This document shows positions 25,707 through 34,177 of a DNA stretch of 64,000 bases, piece after piece. The notes under the pieces are model-generated. The model was not told the DNA's origin. It did no database searches and worked only from the letters and a program-made list of their open reading frames with translations. The first letter of the stretch is position 1, and the number at the start of each line of letters is the position of its first letter. Both the position numbers and the translations under genes were made by a program. The stretch is from an uncultured Clostridium sp. (GTDB lineage Bacteria > Bacillota > Clostridia > TANB77 > CAG-508): assembly GCA_900553945.1 (NCBI GenBank), contig USFR01000001.1:62001-126000 (forward strand). The letters run 5' to 3'.

Positions 25707-28205
25707 ATGAAAAAAGTTTTATTAAATCAATTCTTTCTAGACAAAGAAAAAGATATTTGTATTAGTATTTACAGAAAAAATGAAGATGAATTAACTTACA
25801 TTATTGAAACCCCTAATCATAAAACAGGTAATTTAATAACAAATCTTGCAAAATTGTGCAATAAAGAAATCTCTCGTAATAAGGCAGGTTTAAAAATAAT
25901 TAAAGGTACCCTATCTGCATGTATAAATGCAGATAACGAAATTGTTTATTTCTTAAGATTAGGCGGTATAAAAGTTGCAACAATTTACGATAATGGAAAT
26001 GTTGATATTAAAGCAAAAATTCCTGCAATAGTAAAAACACTAATGTCTCAAACGAAAAATTATAACTTACCAATTGAAAAAACAATTGTAAAATCATATA
26101 TATTAAAAAAGAATAAATTTAAAACGGATTTGCATACTCATATGAATGCAATCCTATCTGCTGATGTCTTAATTGCCTTAGGACTAAAACGTCAAATAAA
26201 ATATCCATTATATTATATTAAAAAATTAAATTTAAAAATGAGTAAAAAACAAGAAAAAGAAATTGAAAAACAAAGAGCAATTGTTGCAGAACAATTTAAA
26301 AATTCAGGTTTAGAAGGAAAAAAATTAACAAGGAAAATTGATGATAATACCTTCATAAATTTTGCTGATTTTATTTTTAATAATTTAGAAAATGCTAAAT
26401 ACAATATATCAAAAATCAGAATTAGTTTATCAATTTTAAAAGACGGCCAAGCCGTTTTCACTAACCTAGAAAAATTATATATTTATAGATATGTTTTCTG
26501 CAAAGGAATTGAATGTGATATAAAAATAAAAATTGATCCAAGCAAAATTCAAAAAATTCCTGAACCTGACATCAAAAAAATATATATTCAAATGATGAAG
26601 GATTTAGAAAACCCAGCATTAAAAAATATTACACTTCGCCAAGATAAAATTTTATGGATTGCTAGAGAGTATAAAAAACAAAATATCTATTATACTGAAA
26701 TATCTGATACCGATTTAGCAAAAGCAAACGGTCCAGCGATAAAATTAGTTGAAGAATTGCACTATATCTTACCTTACATAGAAAAAGAAACCGGAGTGAA
26801 AATACGATTTTTAGTTGCTTTAAGACGTATCCCACTTACAATAATTCAAGATCAAATTATTTCTGGAAATTACCTACGTTCTAATTTAGATGTATTAAAA
26901 ACTGTTGCTAAAAGTCCATATGTAGTTGGTAGTGATTTCATTGGAGAAGAAATTAATGATGTTACTGATTTAAAACCAGCTATTAAAGAACTTGTAGATT
27001 ACGTTTACGAAGTTGATCCTGATTTTACAATTAAAATTCACGCAGGTGAAAATGACAGTTTAAGAGACAATGTTTCAAAATCGATTAAATGTATTGAAGA
27101 ATCTCTAAATCAAGGTCAGCCAATGCCAAAAGTTAGATTAGGTCATGGATTATATACTGAAGATCTATCTTCCCCAGAAGGTAAAAAATTATTAAGAAAA
27201 CTAAAAAAAGACAATATAATTCTTGAATTTCAAATCAGTTCAAATGTAAGATTGAACAATTTAAGCAATCTTAACTTACATCCAGTTAAAAAATATTTAG
27301 ATGCTGGTATAAAATGCGTTCAAGGTACTGATGGATGCGGATTCTACGGTATTGATACAATTGATGAACAATTAGCTCTTCAAAACCTACTTCATCTTAA
27401 TAATAATGATTTTGCAAAAATGAGAAAAGTTGAAGATGAAGTTATTGACATAAGTAATAAATATTTTGAAAAAAAATCAAAAGACTTTAAAAAATTCTTA
27501 AATGGAAGAAATATCACAGAAGCATTATCTGAACTTGAAAAAGAAAATCATATTAAAGGTAAACAAAATAAAACAGAAATGAGAATAAATACAAACCTTG
27601 CAACACAAGAAGTTCTAAGTCAAAAAATAAAACAATTACCAACAGACAAAGTTCCAATCATCATTGCTGGCGGTAGTTTTAATAAAAAAGGTAGATACAC
27701 TGAGGTTACTCCTGAAGGTAAAGAACTTTTAAAACAACTTTTATCAAAAGTTGATTCCAACAAAGCATACTTCGTAATTGGACATAAAATGCAAGGATAT
27801 GAAAAAGAAATTGTTAAATTAAATAAAGACATGAACAAACACTTTGAAATAAACGCTATTGTTCCAAAAATGATTTCACAAACAGATTCAGACAACATTT
27901 TACAAGAAAATATCGATGGCATTAGCATTTCAATTGAAAGCGATGAAATGGGAATTTACAAAAGCTTTAATTATGAAATCTTTGAAAGAAGAAACTCAGT
28001 CGTAATGGCCTTTGACGGTAACTCACCAGTATCAAATCTTATTCAAGAAGCAAAAAATGGCAAAGGAAAAGCAAAAATCTATGTAAATGAAGACTCACCT
28101 TCCCTATTTGACAAAGCCGTTTCGTTAAAAGGTTACGCGATTCCATTTAAAACGAACCAAAACATCATCGACAAAATAATCGAAGACAATCCAGAAATTA
28201 TGTAA
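25707..28205 (+). CDS. Adenosine-deaminase-like enzyme fused to a Rossmannoid (SLOG-like) C-terminal domain
   Basis: 832 residues, about twice a normal adenosine deaminase. Residues 1-135 are an unassigned N-terminal domain. Residues 138-610 carry the deaminase barrel: HTH (His143, His145), HAGE (His445, Glu448), LGHG (His480), SN (512-513) and Asp542. The usual second Asp of TDDP is Gly543. An insertion of about 200 residues separates the first and second metal motifs. Residues 648-815 look like a nucleotide-binding Rossmannoid domain: IIIAGGSF, VIGHKMQGYEKE, ERRNSVVMAFDGNSP, then IQEAKNGKGKAKIYV. This is reminiscent of SLOG or LOG folds. It stands alone on the plus strand among minus-strand genes. 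Deaminase-containing defence proteins (RADAR RdrB) and SLOG proteins are known separately, so a defence or nucleotide-signal role is inferred. Confidence 0.8.
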   Translation: MKKVLLNQFFLDKEKDICISIYRKNEDELTYIIETPNHKTGNLITNLAKLCNKEISRNKAGLKIIKGTLSACINADNEIVYFLRLGGIKVATIYDNGNVDIKAKIPAIVKTLMSQTKNYNLPIEKTIVKSYILKKNKFKTDLHTHMNAILSADVLIALGLKRQIKYPLYYIKKLNLKMSKKQEKEIEKQRAIVAEQFKNSGLEGKKLTRKIDDNTFINFADFIFNNLENAKYNISKIRISLSILKDGQAVFTNLEKLYIYRYVFCKGIECDIKIKIDPSKIQKIPEPDIKKIYIQMMKDLENPALKNITLRQDKILWIAREYKKQNIYYTEISDTDLAKANGPAIKLVEELHYILPYIEKETGVKIRFLVALRRIPLTIIQDQIISGNYLRSNLDVLKTVAKSPYVVGSDFIGEEINDVTDLKPAIKELVDYVYEVDPDFTIKIHAGENDSLRDNVSKSIKCIEESLNQGQPMPKVRLGHGLYTEDLSSPEGKKLLRKLKKDNIILEFQISSNVRLNNLSNLNLHPVKKYLDAGIKCVQGTDGCGFYGIDTIDEQLALQNLLHLNNNDFAKMRKVEDEVIDISNKYFEKKSKDFKKFLNGRNITEALSELEKENHIKGKQNKTEMRINTNLATQEVLSQKIKQLPTDKVPIIIAGGSFNKKGRYTEVTPEGKELLKQLLSKVDSNKAYFVIGHKMQGYEKEIVKLNKDMNKHFEINAIVPKMISQTDSDNILQENIDGISISIESDEMGIYKSFNYEIFERRNSVVMAFDGNSPVSNLIQEAKNGKGKAKIYVNEDSPSLFDKAVSLKGYAIPFKTNQNIIDKIIEDNPEIM

Positions 28206-28210
28206 GTTGT

Positions 28211-28416
28211 CATGGGGACGTCCTTTTTGACAACTACCTGAAACTTTATATAAAAACAATATATTTCATTTTTTGTTCCTTACTAAAATATTTTCCCACC
28301 CACTAAACTTCGTTTAGTAGGTTAGGGAAAAACTTTCAAACTGCGCGTCACTAAAAAATGAAATATATTGTTTTTTATTGCAATAATTTCTGTGTGTCAA
28401 AAAGGACGTCCCCATG
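28211..28416. repeat. Perfect 22-base inverted repeat enclosing repeat copy B
   Basis: CATGGGGACGTCCTTTTTGA at 28211 onward is matched by its exact complement at 28395-28416 (arms of 22 bases). The element starts 6 bases after the deaminase-fusion stop. The sequence recalls REP-like arms seen in clostridial genomes next to REP-associated transposases, though no transposase gene is in this window. Confidence 0.85.
28252..28375 (+). repeat. Dispersed structured repeat, copy B
   Basis: 124 bases with 23-base perfect outer arms (28252-28274 and 28353-28375) whose sequence differs from that of copies A, C and D. The inner hairpin is the most regular: TTTTCCC/GGGAAAA, ACC/GGT, ACTAAAC-TTC-GTTTAGT. 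The tail CTTTCAAACTGCGCGTCACT is identical to copy A. Confidence 0.9.
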
Positions 28417-28487
28417 GTCAATTCGTTCGTTTGGTCCCTGCGCGGTGATTCAAAAATTTAATATGAATTTTTCTATTGGTATTATTC

Positions 28488-29633
28488 TTAAAACCTTATT
28501 ATTTTATTATATGTATCAATAGCATAATTATCCGTCATACCTGCAATGTAATAAATAATTGCCCTACAAAATTCTTTTTCATCATCAATATCAAAAATTA
28601 TACTATTTTTATTTTTTTCATCTCTTCGTTTATTCCAATAATTGGATAGCCAATCTTCAAAATCCTCAACCAACTCATGGCAAACGTCCACAGCCTTCTT
28701 CCTATTTCTAAAAGACTCTTTTAACAAATTATAAATCGTATTAATAATCAACTCAAAATATTGATTACATACTACTGTTCTATCTGAAAGGTAAATATTT
28801 TCATAATTAAATTTTTTAAGAGCATTAAGCTTCTTAAACATTTCATCTGAAAAGCATAATCCCTTTTCGAAATTAGAATTTTCACATAAATCATATATTA
28901 AATCATTTATAATAACAGTATTACTTTCAATCTCTTGATTATTTTTATCCAAAATTCCGAGTGTTACTGCATCAATAATATCTCTTCCCAAATAAGAAAT
29001 TTTATCAGATATTTTAACAACGCATCCTTCCCAAGTATATGGAGCATATTCATTTGGATAAGTATAATCATATAAATTAATGAACTCGTCTCTTGGTCTT
29101 AACATATTCTCATCAATTTCACCACAATGAGAAATTATTCCGTCTCTAACAGCATATGTTAAATCTAAATTACATTTCTCTTTATTTGGATTTTCAAGTA
29201 ATTCAATTTTATCAACCATTATCATTCCATGGCGTTCGTGCCAAAATTTTTCACCTATATCTCTTTGAGATATTTTACTTAATATTTTCTCACCTTGGTG
29301 CCCAAATGGACTATGTCCAATATCGTGTGCTGTTGCTATTGCTTTTGTCAATTCTGTATTAAGTCCTAAATAATTTGCAATTGTATAACTAATAGATTCC
29401 ACATGAGTAACATGCTCACTACGTGTACAAATATGATCATTTTCAGGAGAGAAAAATACTTGAGTTTTATGCTTCAATCTTCTATATGCTGTACTATGTA
29501 CAACTCTTGTATAGTCACGTTCAAATTCAGAACGAACATCATTATTTCTATGATACAAAGGTATTTCTCTTTGAATCATATTTTTCCATTTTAGATTTTG
29601 TTCATTTGCAGAAAATTTCTCAAGTTTTTTCAT
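28488..29633 (-). CDS. Deoxyguanosinetriphosphate triphosphohydrolase-like protein
   Basis: 381 residues, HD-superfamily dNTPase. The metal site is visible: RSEHVTHV (His of the first motif), ATAHDIGHSPFGHQGE (the HD dyad) and a late Asp in KISDKISYL. The early YRRLKHKTQVF segment is typical of the dGTPase family. It splits dGTP into deoxyguanosine and triphosphate and helps keep the dNTP pool balanced; some relatives restrict phage. It is convergent with the deaminase-fusion gene and separated from it by repeats, so no operon link exists. RBS AGGAGAG before the ATG at 29633. Confidence 0.92.
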   Translation of the reverse strand: MKKLEKFSANEQNLKWKNMIQREIPLYHRNNDVRSEFERDYTRVVHSTAYRRLKHKTQVFFSPENDHICTRSEHVTHVESISYTIANYLGLNTELTKAIATAHDIGHSPFGHQGEKILSKISQRDIGEKFWHERHGMIMVDKIELLENPNKEKCNLDLTYAVRDGIISHCGEIDENMLRPRDEFINLYDYTYPNEYAPYTWEGCVVKISDKISYLGRDIIDAVTLGILDKNNQEIESNTVIINDLIYDLCENSNFEKGLCFSDEMFKKLNALKKFNYENIYLSDRTVVCNQYFELIINTIYNLLKESFRNRKKAVDVCHELVEDFEDWLSNYWNKRRDEKNKNSIIFDIDDEKEFCRAIIYYIAGMTDNYAIDTYNKIIRF

Positions 29634-29649
29634 TCTTCTCTCCTATTCT

Positions 29650-31089
29650 TTAAATATTTTTTATATTCTTTTTCTTAAAATTCCATATGCTCAAAGCCAT
29701 CATTACAATGAAATATACTAAACATATACATACTGAAAATCCTACCGTTATGCCTTTCATTTGTGGAAGTGCTCCATAAAGATATTGTGAAAAATCCCAG
29801 TTTGGAGTCACAAAGTATTTTAAGAAATTAGCTTTCTCATACATTATAGCTAATTGATTTATTATTGATTCTACCATTGATCCTAATAATGGAATGGCAA
29901 TTGCAACTGGTGAACTTGTAATCACTGTGCTTAAAGTAAATGCTAATGTCATTAATAATATTAATTTTGGTAAAATAGCTACTGCCATAGTTGCTAGTGC
30001 ACCTGTCATACTAACAACATTAAGAGAATTTGTTGTATAATTATACATAACTGTTGGATTTCTATAACTATCGAATCCATAAACAATTCCTCCAACAACA
30101 GTCTGCATCAAAGCTACAAAAATAATTGAACATATTAAAACAATTAAACATGTTATATATTTTGAAAGTAAAATTTTAACTCTAGAATATGGTCTTACCA
30201 ATAATAATTTAATTGTTCCTTTGTTAAATTCTTCACTCACTATTGTTCCTGCTACTATTATAATTAAAATAATTATAAACAAAGAATATCCTGAAAATGC
30301 ATCAAATAGTTCTGATTTAGCACTATTTGCTAATCCATATTTTAAATTAGAATTACCTTGATTTGAAATAGTTCCATCAATTCCATTTTCTATTGCATAT
30401 CTAGAAATTGCTTCTGTTGCTACATCTTGTTGATGATAAACTTTCTCTGTTTGTGAAGGGTTTTTATTGTCTTTATATTGGCGAATGCTATCTCTTGCAC
30501 TAAGCCAACATTGTAAATATGTATTTAAGTCAGAATTATCATAAGGTATATTCTTTTCTAATCTCCATTCTAAAGTTTGTTTAATATCTTTTAAACTTTC
30601 TAATTGGTTATTATTTTTTTCTTCTGACATTAATTCAATCTGTAAATTAGTCTTATCTAAATCATATTGTACAAAGCTTCTCCAATCATTATTTTCCAAA
30701 GCTTTAATCAACTTATCATATTCCGCTTTAGCTATTTCATAGTCCTCACCACTTTTTTCTAGATATATCTTTTTAAGTGTTGGTTGTATTCTCTGGCTAA
30801 TAACCTGTCTTTGCCAACTATCTTCATCATATTTTTTGGCTAACTCATATGAATCATACATAGATTTGCAATCTGCATAATAATCTGGGTCAGAAGCTTC
30901 TAATTCAGGAGTTAACTGTTCTTTATAATAATTCATAGATTCATCATCATATATAACATATGATGTGCTTTGAAATTTCTTTCCAACAATATTTATTAAA
31001 ATCATAAAAGATAATGTAACCAAAAACATTATATATATAACTTTTTTCTTAGTTATTTTTTTCAATTCATTTCTAATTAAATCAATCAA
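29650..31089 (-). CDS. ABC-2-type transporter permease
   Basis: 479 residues. One membrane helix near the N-terminus (about 18-35), a long extracellular, helix-rich loop (about 40-260), then five more membrane helices (about 270-475). This architecture is typical of ABC-2 permeases partnered with BcrA-type ATPases for export of peptides, antibiotics or lipids. The first 8 bases overlap the end of the ATPase gene, so translation is coupled. Substrate unknown. Confidence 0.88.
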   Translation of the reverse strand: MIDLIRNELKKITKKKVIYIMFLVTLSFMILINIVGKKFQSTSYVIYDDESMNYYKEQLTPELEASDPDYYADCKSMYDSYELAKKYDEDSWQRQVISQRIQPTLKKIYLEKSGEDYEIAKAEYDKLIKALENNDWRSFVQYDLDKTNLQIELMSEEKNNNQLESLKDIKQTLEWRLEKNIPYDNSDLNTYLQCWLSARDSIRQYKDNKNPSQTEKVYHQQDVATEAISRYAIENGIDGTISNQGNSNLKYGLANSAKSELFDAFSGYSLFIIILIIIVAGTIVSEEFNKGTIKLLLVRPYSRVKILLSKYITCLIVLICSIIFVALMQTVVGGIVYGFDSYRNPTVMYNYTTNSLNVVSMTGALATMAVAILPKLILLMTLAFTLSTVITSSPVAIAIPLLGSMVESIINQLAIMYEKANFLKYFVTPNWDFSQYLYGALPQMKGITVGFSVCICLVYFIVMMALSIWNFKKKNIKNI

Positions 31090-31999
31090 TTACATTACCC
31101 CCTGTCTTTTTTAAGAATGCATCTTCCAAGCTCATTTCTTCTGGATACACTGAATATATTTTTACACCTGAGGTAACTAATTTTTCGATAATTTCAGGTA
31201 TTTCTTCTTTTTTAGCGTATACTTGAATATTTTCATCATCAATTCTTTCAACTTCGTTTTCAAGAACATTTGAAACTTCAATAACCTTATCAACAACAAA
31301 ATGATAAATACTCTCTTTATTAACTTTCTTAGCTTCTTCAATCGTTGATGTTTCAACTATTTCGCCATTTTTTATTATAGTAACCTTCGTACAAAAACTT
31401 TCAAGTTCCAATAAATTATGACTTGAAATTAAAACTGCCATATTTTCTTCTTTTGCAAGTTTTACAATCAAATCTTTAATCTGTTTTATTCCCTCCGGAT
31501 CTAGTCCATTAGTAGGCTCATCTAAAACAAGCAAATTAGGTCTATGTAAAATTGCTTGTGCAATTCCTAATCTTTGTCTCATTCCCAATGAATATTTTGA
31601 AACTTTATCTTTAATTCTATTTTCCAAGCCAACAAGCTTAATAACCTCGTCAATTCGCTCTTTTGTTACTCCACTATATAAATTTGAAATCATTTTCAAA
31701 TTATCATAGCCTGACATATACATGTACAAATCTGGATTTTCAACAATAGTACCGACCCTTTTAATTGCATTAGTAAAATCCTTTTGAACATCATATCCAT
31801 TAATCATTACATTTCCACTTGTTATACTTTGCAATCCTAAAATAAGTTTTATAGTAGTAGTTTTTCCAGCACCGTTAGGACCTATAAAACCTAAGATATC
31901 ACCTTCGCTTGCCTCTAATGAAATTCCTTTTAAAATTTCTTTTTTGCCAAACTTTTTATGTAAGTCACGGCATTCTAAAACTTTTTTTCTTTCCAACAA
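31082..31999 (-). CDS. ABC transporter ATP-binding protein, BcrA-type
   Basis: 305 residues. Walker A GPNGAGKTTTIKL, the ABC signature region YSLGMRQRLGIAQAI, Walker B LLVLDEPTNGLDPEG and the switch His in SSHNLLELE are all present. A C-terminal extension of about 90 residues has a ligand-type alpha/beta pattern common in this exporter subgroup. It forms a two-gene unit with the permease gene. The start ATG at 31999 has an AGGGGAG site. No regulator gene is adjacent. Confidence 0.92.
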   Translation of the reverse strand: MLERKKVLECRDLHKKFGKKEILKGISLEASEGDILGFIGPNGAGKTTTIKLILGLQSITSGNVMINGYDVQKDFTNAIKRVGTIVENPDLYMYMSGYDNLKMISNLYSGVTKERIDEVIKLVGLENRIKDKVSKYSLGMRQRLGIAQAILHRPNLLVLDEPTNGLDPEGIKQIKDLIVKLAKEENMAVLISSHNLLELESFCTKVTIIKNGEIVETSTIEEAKKVNKESIYHFVVDKVIEVSNVLENEVERIDDENIQVYAKKEEIPEIIEKLVTSGVKIYSVYPEEMSLEDAFLKKTGGNVID

Positions 32000-32132
32000 T
32001 AACTCCCCTTTATAATAACTTTTTCAAAATATAATATGTTTTTAATACATTATGACCTCATTTGTTGTTAAAAAACTTGGAACATCTTCAAACTTTCCTT
32101 TAGAGAATCTAACATATTTAGGTTTTCTGTCT

Positions 32133-32528
32133 TCATTTTCCAGTCCGTTTCTCAATACTGCCGAAATACCGGCAATCTGGCAATATCAACTTCCATTTTC
32201 TTAATTCATCAATCTTAACCCATTGAGCATCTTCATAATTTGATAATTTAACTTCACCATCTAATATATTACATTCAATTCCAATTAAATTAACTTCTTT
32301 TTCATCAGGATAAAAAAATGGAATCTGACAAAAAATTCTATCAGCTTTTATGTCAAGTTTTAGCTCGTCCTTTATAATTCTTACAATTGCCTGTTTACGT
32401 GTTTCTTTTTCTGCAACTTTTCCCCCAGGGAACTCCCAAAAACCTCCATGATGCTTTTTAAAATTTCTTTGTACTATCAATACTCTATCTTCATTGTCTC
32501 TAAAAACTGCCACAACCACATCAATCAT
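32133..32528 (-). CDS. Nudix hydrolase, MutT-like, with degenerate Nudix box
   Basis: 131 residues. The fold and the opening MIDVVVAVFRDNEDRVLIVQ are those of MutT/8-oxo-dGTP-type Nudix enzymes. The Nudix box starts well with GGKVAEKE but continues RIIKDELKL where the consensus is REUxEExGU, so the first essential Glu is Ile and one Glu is Asp. Metal binding and catalysis may be impaired or shifted. It overlaps the VanZ gene start by 4 bases. The 130 bases downstream hold no supported gene, though an open frame ending VPSFLTTNEVIMY runs on in another frame. Confidence 0.78.
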   Translation of the reverse strand: MIDVVVAVFRDNEDRVLIVQRNFKKHHGGFWEFPGGKVAEKETRKQAIVRIIKDELKLDIKADRIFCQIPFFYPDEKEVNLIGIECNILDGEVKLSNYEDAQWVKIDELRKWKLILPDCRYFGSIEKRTGK

Positions 32529-33007
32529 TTTTTATTCCCTTTCTTTTTTAGATGTATTTTTTTTATCTTTTTGCATTTATTAGCTATTACTATCATTATA
32601 ATTAATGCAACTATTATACCAGTTGAATCAATACATACATCCCTAAATTGTCCCGATCTTCCAGATATAAATAATTGGTGAAATTCATCAAAACATGCAT
32701 AACTTATTCCTGTTAATGCACTCATTCCAAATACTCTCTTATCAGCTACTTCAAATGTATTATAAAATTCAAATAATAAAATTCCGCCAACAAAATATAT
32801 TGAAAAATGAGCTAATTTTCTAACACAGAAACTAATTATTTCTCGATTTTTTTCTAACCCTTCATTAATATTTATTATAGCATTTGTAATAATATCGCTT
32901 GTCCCTTGTGATGTCTCTCCGTTTTCATTTGAAAAGCAAAAAATTGTTACCATCCATACTATTACTAAAAGTGCAAATAAAATTCTTTTCTTACAATACT
33001 TCTTCAT
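32525..33007 (-). CDS. VanZ-family membrane protein
   Basis: 160 residues with four predicted membrane helices. Family motifs are FSNENG near residue 26, RKLAHFSIYFVGG in helix 2, and DEFHQLFISGRSGQFRDV before the last helix. VanZ-like proteins are linked to glycopeptide tolerance in some species; in general their function is uncertain. It sits between galE and the Nudix gene with 4-base spacing upstream and a 4-base overlap downstream, so all three are one operon. Confidence 0.9.
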   Translation of the reverse strand: MKKYCKKRILFALLVIVWMVTIFCFSNENGETSQGTSDIITNAIININEGLEKNREIISFCVRKLAHFSIYFVGGILLFEFYNTFEVADKRVFGMSALTGISYACFDEFHQLFISGRSGQFRDVCIDSTGIIVALIIMIVIANKCKKIKKIHLKKKGNKK

Positions 33008-33011
33008 TACT

Positions 33012-34019
33012 CTACTTCTCGTTTATCTTATTTTCTGTATATCTCCATGAATCTTTACACATTTGCTCTAAATCACGTGTTGCTTCCCAGCCTAATTCTT
33101 CTTTTGCTTTTGTTGGATCTGCATAACATTCTGCAACATCTCCTGGTCTACGTTCTGTTATTTCATATTTTATTTTAATTCCATTTGCATCTTCAAAAGC
33201 TTTTACAATATCAAGTACAGAATATCCTTTTCCTGTTCCTAAATTATATGTTTCAACACCATGGAAATCTCTAGCTTTTTCAATAGCTTTAATATGTCCA
33301 AGTGCTAAATCAACAACATGAATATAATCTCTAACTCCTGTTCCATCTGGTGTGTCATAATCATTTCCAAAAACATTTAAATGATCCAATTTACCACATG
33401 CAACATAATTAATATATGGCATCAAATTATTTGGTATTCCATTAGGATCTTCACCTATTTCCCCACTTTCATGTGCTCCAATTGGATTGAAATATCTTAA
33501 TAAAATAACTGACCACTCATTGTCTGCTTTATAAATATCTTCAAGAATTCTTTCTATCATTAATTTTGTTGTTCCATAAGGATTTGTTGTTGATAATGGA
33601 AAATCCTCTTTAATTGGTACAGTCTCTGGATCTCCATAAACTGTTGCTGATGAACTAAATACAATTTTCTTGCATCCATATTTTCTCATCAAATCAACTA
33701 ATATAAGTGTACCAGTAATATTATTATGATAATATTCTATTGGTTTAGCACAAGATTCACCAACCGCCTTTAAAGCTGCAAAGTGTATAACTTCTTTTAT
33801 ATCATTTTCTTTAAAAACTTTTTCTAAGTTTTCTCTATCTAATAAATCAACTTCATAAAATTTAAAATCCTTTCCAGATAATTTTTTTATTTTATCACAC
33901 ATTTCAATTTTACTATTTGATAAATTATCAACTACTACGACTTTCTCTCCATTTTTTAATAATTCAATTACTGTATGACTCCCTATATATCCAGTTCCAC
34001 CTGTTACTAAAATTGGCAT
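33012..34019 (-). CDS. galE: UDP-glucose 4-epimerase
   Basis: 335 residues from the ATG at 34019, which is preceded by AAAGGAGG. An ATG at 34040 would place that site inside the gene and is rejected. The NAD loop is TGGTGYIGSHT, the catalytic YxxxK is YGTTK, and Ser is in SSSATVYG. NPIGAH and LRYFNP are typical of GalE. It interconverts UDP-glucose and UDP-galactose in the cytoplasm for surface sugars. First gene of the galE-vanZ-nudix unit. Confidence 0.96.
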   Translation of the reverse strand: MPILVTGGTGYIGSHTVIELLKNGEKVVVVDNLSNSKIEMCDKIKKLSGKDFKFYEVDLLDRENLEKVFKENDIKEVIHFAALKAVGESCAKPIEYYHNNITGTLILVDLMRKYGCKKIVFSSSATVYGDPETVPIKEDFPLSTTNPYGTTKLMIERILEDIYKADNEWSVILLRYFNPIGAHESGEIGEDPNGIPNNLMPYINYVACGKLDHLNVFGNDYDTPDGTGVRDYIHVVDLALGHIKAIEKARDFHGVETYNLGTGKGYSVLDIVKAFEDANGIKIKYEITERRPGDVAECYADPTKAKEELGWEATRDLEQMCKDSWRYTENKINEK

Positions 34020-34091
34020 ATTTCTTACCTCCTTTGACATTATATATTTATATCAAATCTATATTAAAATATCAACCTTTGAGCATATAAA

Positions 34092-34135
34092 AAAGCATAA
34101 ATATTTTTACAATAAATTCAAAATATTTATGCTTT
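34092..34135 (-). terminator. Terminator of the metal ATPase operon
   Basis: Perfect 16-base arms AAAGCATAAATATTTT and complement around a short loop, followed by TTTTTTATATG on the minus strand. It separates the operon from galE. Confidence 0.88.
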
Positions 34136-34177
34136 ATATTATTGCAAAAAATTCTGCTACGCGAAGGCAAAATTTTA

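Noticed and set aside
25707..28205. Complete RADAR system
   Set aside because: No RdrA-like ATPase gene is adjacent; only one deaminase-containing gene is seen.
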